A DNA stretch of 64,000 bases from Gammaproteobacteria bacterium. GTDB taxonomy: Bacteria > Pseudomonadota > Gammaproteobacteria > Enterobacterales > Alteromonadaceae. This document shows, in pieces, positions 8,453 through 15,231 of this stretch; the first letter of the stretch is position 1; every line of letters begins with the position of its first letter. A program made the translations under genes and the position numbers. Below the pieces are notes generated by a model. That model saw only the letters and a list, made by a program, of their open reading frames with translations, did not search any database and was not told where the DNA came from. The stretch is taken from assembly GCA_018825965.1 (NCBI GenBank), contig JAHKAA010000011.1:1-64000 (forward strand). The letters are read 5' to 3'.

Positions 8453-9682
8453 ATGCATTTTTACTCTCTTGATTTTATTAAAGAAATGCCAAAGTCCGAT
8501 CTGCATTTGCATTTAGACGGCAGCTTACGTTTAGACAGCCTGATTGAGATGGCAGCGAAAGCCGGGGTGAAACTGCCGAGTCAGACGGTGGAAGGTTTAA
8601 AAGAGCTGGTGTTTAAAGACAGCTATCAAAACCTTGGTGAATACCTGCATTGTTTCAAGTACACCTGTGCTGTGCTGCGCGACATGGATAATCTGGAGCG
8701 CGCTGCGTATGAACTGGCGATCGACAACCAGCTGGAAGGCGTGAATTACATCGAAGTGCGTTTTGCTCCTCAGTTATTAATCGACCTGCCAACAGGCATA
8801 GATTTTGACCGTGTTATGCATGCGGTTAACAATGGTCTGAAAAGAGCGCAGCAGGAATACAACAGTCAGGCTGCTATTCTGAGCGGCGACAAACCGCCTT
8901 TTGCCTATGGCATTATCAACTGTGCTATGCGGATGTTTGGCGACAAAGGTTTTTCTCCTTATTACACCAACTTATTCCAGTTGATGCGGGATTTTAGCCC
9001 TATTGAGGTCATTAAGCTGGCTGCTATGGAATTAGTGCGTGCCAGTGTGCGGCTGCGTGATGAAGCTGGCATTCCCATAGTGGCTTTGGATTTAGCAGGG
9101 CAGGAGTCTGGTTATCCGGCCAGCAAATTTAAAGAAGTTTATGAGTTTGCTCATCAGCACTTTTTACTGAAAACCCTGCATGCCGGTGAAGCTTATGGCG
9201 CTGAAAGTGTGTTTGAGGCTATTACCGAATGTTACGCCGACCGTATAGGCCATGGTTATTCGTTGTTTGTGCCGGAGATGATCCAGGATCCGGCCATCAA
9301 AGATAAACAAAAGTACATCCGCGAACTGGCGTCTTACATCGCCGACAAACGTATTGCTATTGAAGTCTGTTTAACCAGTAACCTGCAAACCAACCCAGGC
9401 ATCAGCGACATTAAGGCGCATAAGTTGGGTGACATGCTGGATCACCGTATTGTCACTGTGATTTGCACCGACAACAGGCTGGTGTCGAACACTACTGTCA
9501 GCCGCGAATACAAACTGGCGCTGGATAACTTTGATATTCCGCTGAAGCGTTTAAAAGACATGGTGGCCTACGGCTTTAAGAAAAGCTTTTTTCCGGGCAG
9601 CTATGTAGAAAAACGCCAGTACGCTAAGCAATGTTTAGAGTACTTTGATAAAGTCGCGCAAAAATACGGCTTTATTAACTAA
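8453..9682 (+). CDS. add: adenosine deaminase-family purine deaminase
   Basis: The 409-residue product belongs to the zinc-dependent adenosine/AMP deaminase superfamily, which hydrolyses adenosine to inosine in purine salvage. Visible zinc and catalytic residues are His18 and His20 (DLHLHLDGS), His243 and Glu246 (LHAGEAYG), His267 (RIGHG) and Asp340 (CTDN). In classical adenosine deaminases the last motif is TDDP; here it is TDNR, so the second aspartate, which contacts the purine in the classical enzymes, is Asn341. Substrate preference may therefore differ. It is also longer than typical bacterial Add (about 330-350), with extra sequence around 130-165. The ATG at 8453 is preferred over a TTG at 8426, since ACAGG lies upstream. 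Confidence 0.85.
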   Translation: MHFYSLDFIKEMPKSDLHLHLDGSLRLDSLIEMAAKAGVKLPSQTVEGLKELVFKDSYQNLGEYLHCFKYTCAVLRDMDNLERAAYELAIDNQLEGVNYIEVRFAPQLLIDLPTGIDFDRVMHAVNNGLKRAQQEYNSQAAILSGDKPPFAYGIINCAMRMFGDKGFSPYYTNLFQLMRDFSPIEVIKLAAMELVRASVRLRDEAGIPIVALDLAGQESGYPASKFKEVYEFAHQHFLLKTLHAGEAYGAESVFEAITECYADRIGHGYSLFVPEMIQDPAIKDKQKYIRELASYIADKRIAIEVCLTSNLQTNPGISDIKAHKLGDMLDHRIVTVICTDNRLVSNTTVSREYKLALDNFDIPLKRLKDMVAYGFKKSFFPGSYVEKRQYAKQCLEYFDKVAQKYGFIN

Positions 9683-9690
9683 GCTGCTTC

Positions 9691-9732
9691 ATTCGGGTCA
9701 GAGTAAAATTAAATCTTTACTCTGACCCGAAT
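9691..9732. terminator. long GGGTCAGA palindrome after deaminase gene
   Basis: ATTCGGGTCAGAGTAAA (9691-9707) and its exact reverse complement (9716-9732) flank an 8-nt loop, 9 bp after the deaminase stop. There is no T run, so termination may be weak. The GGGTCAGA core recurs in the palindrome at 52731-52760, which suggests a dispersed repeat. Confidence 0.6.
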
Positions 9733-9842
9733 CAGGCACTCCCCGCGCTCGACTCCCTCTCTGCCTTAGATACTGCATTTTGGTGCTTGTTAAGTTATTG
9801 AAATTTAATAGAATTATCACTTTTTAATAAATCAGGACAAAA

Positions 9843-9862
9843 CTGTCGCAAAAAGCATACAG
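9843..9862. promoter_or_regulatory. GlrR-like upstream activator site A
   Basis: CTGT...ACAG inverted repeat; its core is TGTC-N10-TACA (9844-9861). It matches seven of eight positions of TGTC-N10-GACA, the site I know for E. coli GlrR (QseF) at the glmY promoter. It lies about 195 bp before the predicted sigma-54 start point. Confidence 0.5.
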
Positions 9863-9907
9863 GTTAAGTTATTGAAATGTATGAATATTATTTTAAGTCC
9901 TGTTTTG

Positions 9908-9927
9908 CTGTTGCTAATTAGCGACAG
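9908..9927. promoter_or_regulatory. GlrR-like upstream activator site B
   Basis: CTGTTGCTAATTAGCGACAG is an almost perfect 20-bp palindrome with one mismatched pair. Its core is TGTT-N10-GACA, seven of eight positions of the GlrR site. It is centred about 130 bp before the predicted start point, normal for a sigma-54 enhancer. Confidence 0.55.
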
Positions 9928-9978
9928 ATCTTTTGGGGTTTCTGTTCAGTTTCAGAAAAAAACGAAATTGGTTGTATT

Positions 9979-9991
9979 TAAGTTATTGATT
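9979..9991 (-). promoter_or_regulatory. IHF binding site
   Basis: TAAGTTATTGATT is an exact match, on the minus strand, to the IHF consensus WATCAANNNNTTR. It lies between the activator sites and the sigma-54 promoter, where IHF normally bends the DNA. Two further TTAAGTTATTGA copies start at 9790 and 9864; each matches the IHF consensus with one mismatch. Confidence 0.6.
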
Positions 9992-10019
9992 TTTAATGGT
10001 TAAAAATTAATTTCAAACC

Positions 10020-10036
10020 TTGGCACGATGTCTGCA
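10020..10036 (+). promoter_or_regulatory. sigma-54 promoter of the small membrane protein gene
   Basis: TTGGCACGATGTCTGCA fits the -24/-12 consensus YTGGCACGrNNNTTGCW with a single mismatch (C for T in the -12 element). The GG (10022-10023) and GC (10034-10035) are exactly 10 nt apart, as required. Transcription would start near 10047. Confidence 0.75.
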
Positions 10037-10051
10037 TTTATTAGTTCGTAA

Positions 10052-10101
10052 CGGTAAATTAGGTAAGAGGTACGCAGTTGTTACTCTTACCTAATTTACC
10101 G
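10052..10101 (+). other. 18-bp perfect hairpin at the predicted 5' end of the sigma-54 transcript
   Basis: CGGTAAATTAGGTAAGAG (10052-10069) and its exact reverse complement (10084-10101) enclose a 14-nt loop. The hairpin would begin about 5 nt after the predicted start point and end 50 bp before the start codon at 10152. No T run follows, so it is not a plain terminator. It may stabilise the RNA, regulate translation, or form the head of a small RNA. Confidence 0.6.
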
Positions 10102-10151
10102 GCAGGCTCAGCACAAGGCTGAAATGAACAGTAGTACAGACGGGGTGAATT

Positions 10152-10343
10152 ATGGACTTATTTTTAATCGCAGCTATCGCATTCTTTATGGTTAACGCTT
10201 TTGTATTCGTAACCTACATGCGCAAAATTGATTTAAACGGCAATGCAGTTTTGGAATTAGAGCGTGTTCAGGCCGCTGATGCTTATGCCCGTACTGCAGC
10301 TAAAGCAGGCACTTCAGTTGTACTGGAACAAGCAACCAGCTAA
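10152..10343 (+). CDS. small single-pass membrane protein under sigma-54 control
   Basis: The 63-residue product has one hydrophobic segment (residues 3-22, LFLIAAIAFFMVNAFVFVTY). A short basic turn (MRK) and a polar, alanine-rich, probably helical tail follow. This predicts an inner-membrane protein with its tail in the cytoplasm. I do not recognise a family. GGGG (10141-10144) is a usable ribosome binding site. The gene stands alone between a sigma-54 promoter and a strong terminator, directly upstream of glrK. By position it is a candidate target of the GlrR regulator encoded downstream, perhaps an effector of envelope stress; this role is inference. Confidence 0.7.
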   Translation: MDLFLIAAIAFFMVNAFVFVTYMRKIDLNGNAVLELERVQAADAYARTAAKAGTSVVLEQATS

Positions 10344-10358
10344 TTCGTTGCTATCGAC

Positions 10359-10395
10359 GCATAAAAAAACCGGTCTCTGACCGGTTTTTTTATGC
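10359..10395. terminator. strong bidirectional terminator
   Basis: A perfect 17-bp inverted repeat (GCATAAAAAAACCGGTC at 10359-10375 and its complement at 10379-10395) has a TCT loop and A and T runs on the two sides. It is 15 bp after the stop of the 63-residue gene. A second perfect 8-bp hairpin (GCTCTGCA-ATCC-TGCAGAGC) follows at 10394-10413. Confidence 0.85.
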
Positions 10396-10439
10396 TCTGC
10401 AATCCTGCAGAGCACCCCAAGGGACCAACGCGTTGCGTT

Positions 10440-10612
10440 GTTAAAAATCGTTCCTGACGATTTTTTATTCGCCGCCATCCGTGGCGCTCACCCTTACGGG
10501 CCAGCTAAAGCTGTTAAAAATCGTTCCTGACGATTTTTTATTCGCTGCCATCCTTGGCGCTCACCCTTACGGGCCAGCTAAAGCTGTTAAAAATCGTTCC
10601 TGACGATTTTTT
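10440..10612. repeat. 73-bp tandem repeat carrying three terminator-like hairpins
   Basis: Two full 73-bp units (10440-10512, 10513-10585) differ at about two positions; a partial third (10586-10612) covers only the hairpin. Each copy holds AAAAATCGT-TCCTG-ACGATTTTT (10443-10465, 10516-10538, 10589-10611), an A/T-flanked stem able to act as a terminator in both directions. The array insulates the small membrane protein gene from glrK and fills most of the 328-bp gap. Only two spacers exist and they are nearly identical, so it is not a CRISPR array. Confidence 0.85.
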
Positions 10613-10639
10613 TACGTCCCTGTGTAAATCCGTTATGAT
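10611..10639 (+). promoter_or_regulatory. putative sigma-70 promoter of glrK operon
   Basis: TTTACG (10611-10616) and TATGAT (10634-10639) are 17 bp apart, 33 bp before the glrK start. It lies just after the last repeat hairpin, which would otherwise block readthrough, so some promoter must be here. Confidence 0.45.
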
Positions 10640-10671
10640 AAGCGCCTGATTTTTCGTGGAACCTTGTTCTG

Positions 10672-12090
10672 ATGCGAATGCCTGTTCAGCCTGCTTCCTT
10701 GCGGCAGTTTGTTTTACTCAGCTTTTTTATGGCATTAATCCCACTTGGGGTTTTGTTGTGGCAAAGTCATAGCGCCTTATCTGATGTGAGCCGTTATGCC
10801 ATAGCTGAAGCCGAAAGTTCAGTTACTAATGTGCGCCGGGCAGAAAATATGCAAAAGTTGGTGAACGATATTGAACGTTCAGTTTTGCAATTCAGCATTT
10901 TAAAAACCGATGCTTTATCTCAACTGGCCGCCACTCATTTAAATAACTATCAACAAAACCTGGGTTCAGTTTGCCTGAATCTGAATCAGCCTGAGCTCTG
11001 TGCAAAGCAACAGCAACAGCTTGAACTGTTATTTAATAGCTATCTGCATGAAAGCAATGAAGAGCTGAGCCCGATTTTGCAAAAGATCCGCCAGCAGCAG
11101 GTGCAACTGACGCAAGTGATCTGGGCATTGCTGGAACAACGATTACAGCAGCAGCAAGTTTATGCTGAAGAAGCTCAAGGCCATTTAGCCTGGCAAACTG
11201 TAGCTTTGGTGGTGTTAACTTTGTTACTGGTGCTTTGGGCTTCTGCCCGCATTACTGCACCTGTGAAGATGCTTGATACCATGATCCGTTCTATAGGTCA
11301 GGCCAGCCATCATTTCCCGCACGACAAAGTAGATGGACCCCGTGAACTGACCGAACTGGGTGAGCAGTTGCGTTGGCTGGCTTCTCGTTTGCAGCAATTG
11401 GAAGCCTTACGACTGATTTTATTACGTCATGCTTCTCATGAATTAAAAACACCTTTGTCCAGCATCAGAGAAGGCTGTGCGCTGTTAAGTGAACAATTGG
11501 TCGGGCCTTTAAATCCGCAACAAATGGAAGTGGTTAGTTTACTCAATGGCAGTGCAGATCGTTTAAGTGTGCTGACAGAGCAGTTACTGGATTACAACAA
11601 GTTATTGCAACAAGCCAAACCCGAGTTTGACTGGCACGACAGCGAAACCCTGCTGCAAAATTGTTTTAATGACCATGCCTTGTCTTTGCAGCAGCGGGAG
11701 CAAAAAATAGTACTGGATTGTCAGTTACCCCGCCTTTATACCGATTCTATGTTGTTCAGACGTATTCTGGATAATTTAATCAATAATGCACAGGCTTATG
11801 GTGCTGAAGGCAGTAATGTCTGGGTCAATTTACGTCAGCATGATAAATTTATGCTGTTAGATGTGGCGAATAATGGCACTCCTATCCCGGCTGAGCTGCG
11901 GGCTAAATTGTTTGAGCCTTTCCAACGGGGTAAAGCGCCTCGTTTTGATTCGATACAAGGTTCTGGTTTAGGTTTATCTATTGTCGCCGACTGCGCCCGT
12001 TTATTAGGCGGTCTGGCAGAAATTATCGATGTCAGTTACGCCGATGTCTGTATTCAGGTGCGTTTGCCTTTAGTTGAGGATGTGGTATGA
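10672..12090 (+). CDS. glrK: sensor histidine kinase GlrK/QseE
   Basis: The 472-residue inner-membrane kinase has TM segments at about 13-31 and 173-192 around a periplasmic helical sensor region. A HAMP-like linker, a HisKA domain with phosphoacceptor His256 (HASHELKTPL) and an HATPase domain (NLINNAQAYG, GSGLGLSIV) follow. Order and neighbours (lipoprotein, then sigma-54 response regulator) match glrK-qseG-glrR of Enterobacteriaceae, where it senses envelope state and phosphorylates GlrR. The stop overlaps the start of the lipoprotein gene by 4 bp (ATGA), indicating translational coupling. Confidence 0.88.
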   Translation: MRMPVQPASLRQFVLLSFFMALIPLGVLLWQSHSALSDVSRYAIAEAESSVTNVRRAENMQKLVNDIERSVLQFSILKTDALSQLAATHLNNYQQNLGSVCLNLNQPELCAKQQQQLELLFNSYLHESNEELSPILQKIRQQQVQLTQVIWALLEQRLQQQQVYAEEAQGHLAWQTVALVVLTLLLVLWASARITAPVKMLDTMIRSIGQASHHFPHDKVDGPRELTELGEQLRWLASRLQQLEALRLILLRHASHELKTPLSSIREGCALLSEQLVGPLNPQQMEVVSLLNGSADRLSVLTEQLLDYNKLLQQAKPEFDWHDSETLLQNCFNDHALSLQQREQKIVLDCQLPRLYTDSMLFRRILDNLINNAQAYGAEGSNVWVNLRQHDKFMLLDVANNGTPIPAELRAKLFEPFQRGKAPRFDSIQGSGLGLSIVADCARLLGGLAEIIDVSYADVCIQVRLPLVEDVV

Positions 12091-12662
12091 AAATTTGGTT
12101 AAGTCTTGGCCTTTGTCTGGTATTAACAGCCTGTCAGGCTGTGAAACCTGTGACTCCTGTGGTCAATAAAACCATACCCAAAGTCGAACCAGCACAAACT
12201 CAGTTGGTGCAAGCTCCTAAGCCGGTTAAAGCTGAATTGGCTATTGCGGATGACGTTTTAACCTTGCAGGCCTGGCGTGATTTCCGCGCTCAATTATTGC
12301 TGATGCCTGTAGCTGAACGGGATTTATTACTGAAAAGCTTTAAAACCAGCCCTGTAACGACCTTACAAACTTTATTGATCAAACTGCATCCGGATAGCCC
12401 TTATGCAGTGCGGTTCGCCGCTCAAACCCAACTGAATGATAAGTTAACCGCTTTGCCCAGAGGATTGGCTGATTTATTGCGTTGGGATTTAGCCTACAAC
12501 CAAAAACTATTAGAAAGTGAATCCGCAGTTACTGCATTATCCCGCCTGAATGCTCAGCAGCAAGAGCAGTTAGACAAGCTGCGTAAACAAAGCAAAGACT
12601 TACAAAAGAAAATTGATGCGCTGACTCAAATTGAAGCCAAACTCAACCAGACAGGAAACTAA
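12087..12662 (+). CDS. qseG: QseG/YfhG-like outer-membrane lipoprotein
   Basis: The 191-residue product starts with a lipoprotein signal peptide with lipobox LTAC (Cys16). A proline-rich linker and an alpha-helical body follow, ending in a coiled coil (residues 145-187, rich in Q, K and L). Sequence conservation in this family is low. The assignment rests on the lipobox, size and place between the kinase and the sigma-54 regulator genes. In E. coli, QseG interacts with the kinase and is needed for its activity. It overlaps glrK by 4 bp and is 3 bp from glrR. Confidence 0.8.
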   Translation: MKIWLSLGLCLVLTACQAVKPVTPVVNKTIPKVEPAQTQLVQAPKPVKAELAIADDVLTLQAWRDFRAQLLLMPVAERDLLLKSFKTSPVTTLQTLLIKLHPDSPYAVRFAAQTQLNDKLTALPRGLADLLRWDLAYNQKLLESESAVTALSRLNAQQQEQLDKLRKQSKDLQKKIDALTQIEAKLNQTGN

Positions 12663-12665
12663 ATC

Positions 12666-14015
12666 ATGAGCAATGGCGCCCGGTTATTGCTGGTGGATGA
12701 TGATCCCAGCTTATTGCGTTTACTGACGTTACGGCTTGAAGGCGAAGGTTATCAGGTGATCAGTGCAGATTGCGCTGAAACAGCCTTGGTCTTGCTTGGC
12801 AAAAATAAAGTGGATGTGGTGCTGAGTGACTTGCGTATGCCGGGCTTAGATGGCATGGCTTTATTTGATGAAATTGCTAAACGCCATGCCGGTTTACCTG
12901 TGGTATTGATGACAGCACATGGCTCAATTCCTGAAGCTGTGGCCGCTACTCAGCGTGGTGTCTTTGGTTTCTTAACTAAGCCGCTCAACAACAACGATTT
13001 ACGCGATATTTTAGCTCAGGCTGTGCATCAGTCTCATGTACCCAGCAAAGACGAATGGCGCACTGACATTATTACCCGCAGCAAAGTGATGGAGCAGGTG
13101 CTGGATCAGGCGTATCGTGTGGCGCAACGGGATGTCAGCGTATTAATCACTGGAGCCAGCGGCACAGGGAAAGAAATGCTGGCCAAAGCTATTCATAAAG
13201 CCAGCCCTCGGGCCAAAGGCCACTTTGTCGCTATTAACTGTGGTGCTTTACCTGAACATTTGCTGGAATCCGAGCTGTTTGGTCATACCAAAGGTGCTTT
13301 TACCGGTGCCGTCACTGAGCATTTAGGTTTATTCCGTGAAGCGGACGGCGGTACTTTATTCCTTGATGAAATTGGTGATATGCCAATGCCATTGCAGGTG
13401 AAGTTATTGCGGGCTTTGCAGGAGCGACAAATCCGTCCTGTAGGCAGCACTAAAACTATAGCCATAGATGTGCGGGTACTGTCGGCCACTCACCGTGATT
13501 TAAAACAGGCAATGCAGGAGCAGAGCTTCCGCGAAGATTTGTATTACCGCTTAAATGTAGTGAATTTACAGTTGCCTACCTTAAGAGAGCGGGCTGAAGA
13601 TATTCCCTTGTTGGCCCGTCATGTGCTGCAACAAAATGCTGAACGTCATGCTGTGCAGGTGAACCGTTTTTCTGAAGATGCAATGCAGGCGCTGGTGACA
13701 GCTCAATGGCCTGGTAATGTGCGTCAACTGGTGAATGTGGTGGAACAATGTGTGGCTTTAACTCAAAGCCCGGTGCTGAGCGTGGCTTTAGTGGAGCAGG
13801 CGTTGTCGCAAAACCGCAGCTTTTGGCCGACGTTAAGCGAAGCCCGTGACCAGTTTGAACGCCAGTATTTAATTCGTGTATTAAAAATGGCTGAAGGCAA
13901 CGTCACCCGGGCTGCAGAGCTGGCTGGACGCAACAGAACCGACTTTCACAAATTGCTGAAAAAACATGAACTCAGCGCTGCTCAGGTGTCAGAGCAAAGC
14001 GATGAATTAGAATAG
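12666..14015 (+). CDS. glrR: sigma-54-dependent response regulator GlrR/QseF
   Basis: The 449-residue NtrC-type activator has a receiver domain (phosphoacceptor Asp55 in LSDLRMPG). A sigma-54 AAA+ domain follows with Walker A (GASGTGKE), the sigma-54 contact loop GAFTGA, Walker B (TLFLDEIGD) and a sensor II-type arginine region. The C-terminal Fis-type HTH is at about 405-440 (VTRAAELAGRNRTDFHKLLKKH). In E. coli GlrR binds TGTC-N10-GACA sites and activates sigma-54 promoters such as glmY. Two near-matching sites and a sigma-54 promoter are present 2.7 kb upstream (9843-10036), making the small gene at 10152 the obvious local target. Confidence 0.9.
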   Translation: MSNGARLLLVDDDPSLLRLLTLRLEGEGYQVISADCAETALVLLGKNKVDVVLSDLRMPGLDGMALFDEIAKRHAGLPVVLMTAHGSIPEAVAATQRGVFGFLTKPLNNNDLRDILAQAVHQSHVPSKDEWRTDIITRSKVMEQVLDQAYRVAQRDVSVLITGASGTGKEMLAKAIHKASPRAKGHFVAINCGALPEHLLESELFGHTKGAFTGAVTEHLGLFREADGGTLFLDEIGDMPMPLQVKLLRALQERQIRPVGSTKTIAIDVRVLSATHRDLKQAMQEQSFREDLYYRLNVVNLQLPTLRERAEDIPLLARHVLQQNAERHAVQVNRFSEDAMQALVTAQWPGNVRQLVNVVEQCVALTQSPVLSVALVEQALSQNRSFWPTLSEARDQFERQYLIRVLKMAEGNVTRAAELAGRNRTDFHKLLKKHELSAAQVSEQSDELE

Positions 14016-14051
14016 CAAAGCGACGAACTTGAATAATGAAGAGATTGATTG

Positions 14052-14378
14052 ATGCACGAAAATTTTGAAGTAGAACCCGATGTACTGAAAGCTAAAATCA
14101 TCAGTGAAACCGCCCGGATCAACTGGCTGGAGTTGCAAAAGTTTTATGCAGCTGGCTCTGTTGTTCAGGTTTCTGCAGAGCTGGATTTAGTGGATGTGGC
14201 TTTTGCTTTTAGTCAGGATGATAAAGCCGCAGTGCAGCACTGGTTGCAGACTGGTCTGGTGGACAGAGTGAATGACACCCAGGCTCAGCTCTGGGTAGAG
14301 CAACAGGCCGAGCTTTGGGCTGTAGTGATTTCGCCCTGGATTTTGGTGCAGGATAAAGCCGCTCAGGCTACTCATTAA
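14052..14378 (+). CDS. DUF2288 family protein
   Basis: The 108-residue acidic protein matches, by my recognition, the DUF2288 family of small gammaproteobacterial proteins (INWLELQKFYAAGSVVQVSAELDLVDVA region, then helix-rich W-containing C-terminus). Its function is unknown. It lies 36 bp after glrR and 18 bp before the arylamine acetyltransferase gene, so it is likely in the same transcript. ATG at 14052 is chosen; a TTG directly before it at 14049 is possible. It has no signal peptide or TM segment and is presumably cytoplasmic. Confidence 0.7.
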   Translation: MHENFEVEPDVLKAKIISETARINWLELQKFYAAGSVVQVSAELDLVDVAFAFSQDDKAAVQHWLQTGLVDRVNDTQAQLWVEQQAELWAVVISPWILVQDKAAQATH

Positions 14379-14396
14379 CCAGGCAGGTCATAGCTT

Positions 14397-15152
14397 ATGT
14401 TCGCAGAAAATTTCCAGTTAGACTCCTACCTGAAACGTATTGGTTATACAGGGTCTTTAGAGCAAAACGCCGAAACGTTAAAACAACTGATGCGCGCCCA
14501 GCTTTTTAACATAGCCTTTGAAAACCTCGATGTGCAGGCCGGAAAAATAGTTTCTTTAGTGCCTGAACAGATAGTTGAGAAAATAGTGGGGCAAGGCCGT
14601 GGTGGTTATTGTTATGAGGTCAATGGCCTTTTCGCAATGGCACTGCAGGCTTTAGGGTTCAGCTACAAGTTTGTCGCTTGTCGGCCTATGTTTTACCCGG
14701 TACGCCGGCCTAAAACTCATATGGTGTTGTTGGTTGCAGCCGATGGCGATGAATGGATCTGCGATTTAGGTTTTGGCAGCTACGGTATTCGTGCCCCTAT
14801 CGCTTTGTCCTCGTTAGAACAAGTGCAGCAGCAGGACTTTGACCAGTTCCGTTTAACCACAGAAGACAGCGGTGCTTATGTGGTGCAGGCGATGGTGGAT
14901 GGCCAGTGGTTAAGTCAGTTTGGTTTTGAGCCTTATGCCAGCGAATGGGTAGACTTTATGCCAGCCAACTACCTGAACTCCACCCATCCGGACACTATTT
15001 TTGTGCAGAAGTTACTGGTGATTAAACACCACGAGCAAGGCCGCGATATTTTGCTGGGCGATCAGCTAAAACAAATACGCGCTGATGGCACAGTGGTGCA
15101 GCAGCTCAGCCCTGAACAGCGGGAAGACATACTAAAGCTGCTGTTGAAGTAA
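14397..15152 (+). CDS. nat: arylamine N-acetyltransferase
   Basis: The 251-residue enzyme transfers acetyl from acetyl-CoA to arylamines and hydrazines. The cysteine-protease-like triad is complete: Cys72 in RGGYCYEVNGLF, His108 in THMVLLV and Asp123 in ICDLGFG. Length is a little under the usual 260-280. The ATG at 14397 continues directly into the family's normal N-terminus. It follows the DUF2288 gene closely and faces the gamma-glutamyltransferase gene across a palindrome. Physiological substrate cannot be told from sequence. Confidence 0.9.
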   Translation: MFAENFQLDSYLKRIGYTGSLEQNAETLKQLMRAQLFNIAFENLDVQAGKIVSLVPEQIVEKIVGQGRGGYCYEVNGLFAMALQALGFSYKFVACRPMFYPVRRPKTHMVLLVAADGDEWICDLGFGSYGIRAPIALSSLEQVQQQDFDQFRLTTEDSGAYVVQAMVDGQWLSQFGFEPYASEWVDFMPANYLNSTHPDTIFVQKLLVIKHHEQGRDILLGDQLKQIRADGTVVQQLSPEQREDILKLLLK

Positions 15153-15175
15153 AATTGGAGTTGCAACGAAGCGCA

Positions 15176-15200
15176 ACGGGCGGGTCTTGTACCCGCCCGT
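15176..15200. terminator. GC-rich palindrome between convergent genes
   Basis: ACGGGCGGGT-CTTGT-ACCCGCCCGT is a perfect 10-bp stem between the convergent nat and ggt genes. There is no T run. It resembles the GGGCGG-type palindromes at 40332-40385 and 53370-53390, so it may be a dispersed repeat acting as a terminator. Confidence 0.55.
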
Positions 15201-15231
15201 CTTATGATACCGCCGATCCCAATTTAAAAAG

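Noticed and set aside
10440..10612. Possible CRISPR array or repeat-spacer structure
   Set aside because: The periodic part is 73 bp long and the whole unit is copied, so there are no variable spacers. No cas genes are nearby.
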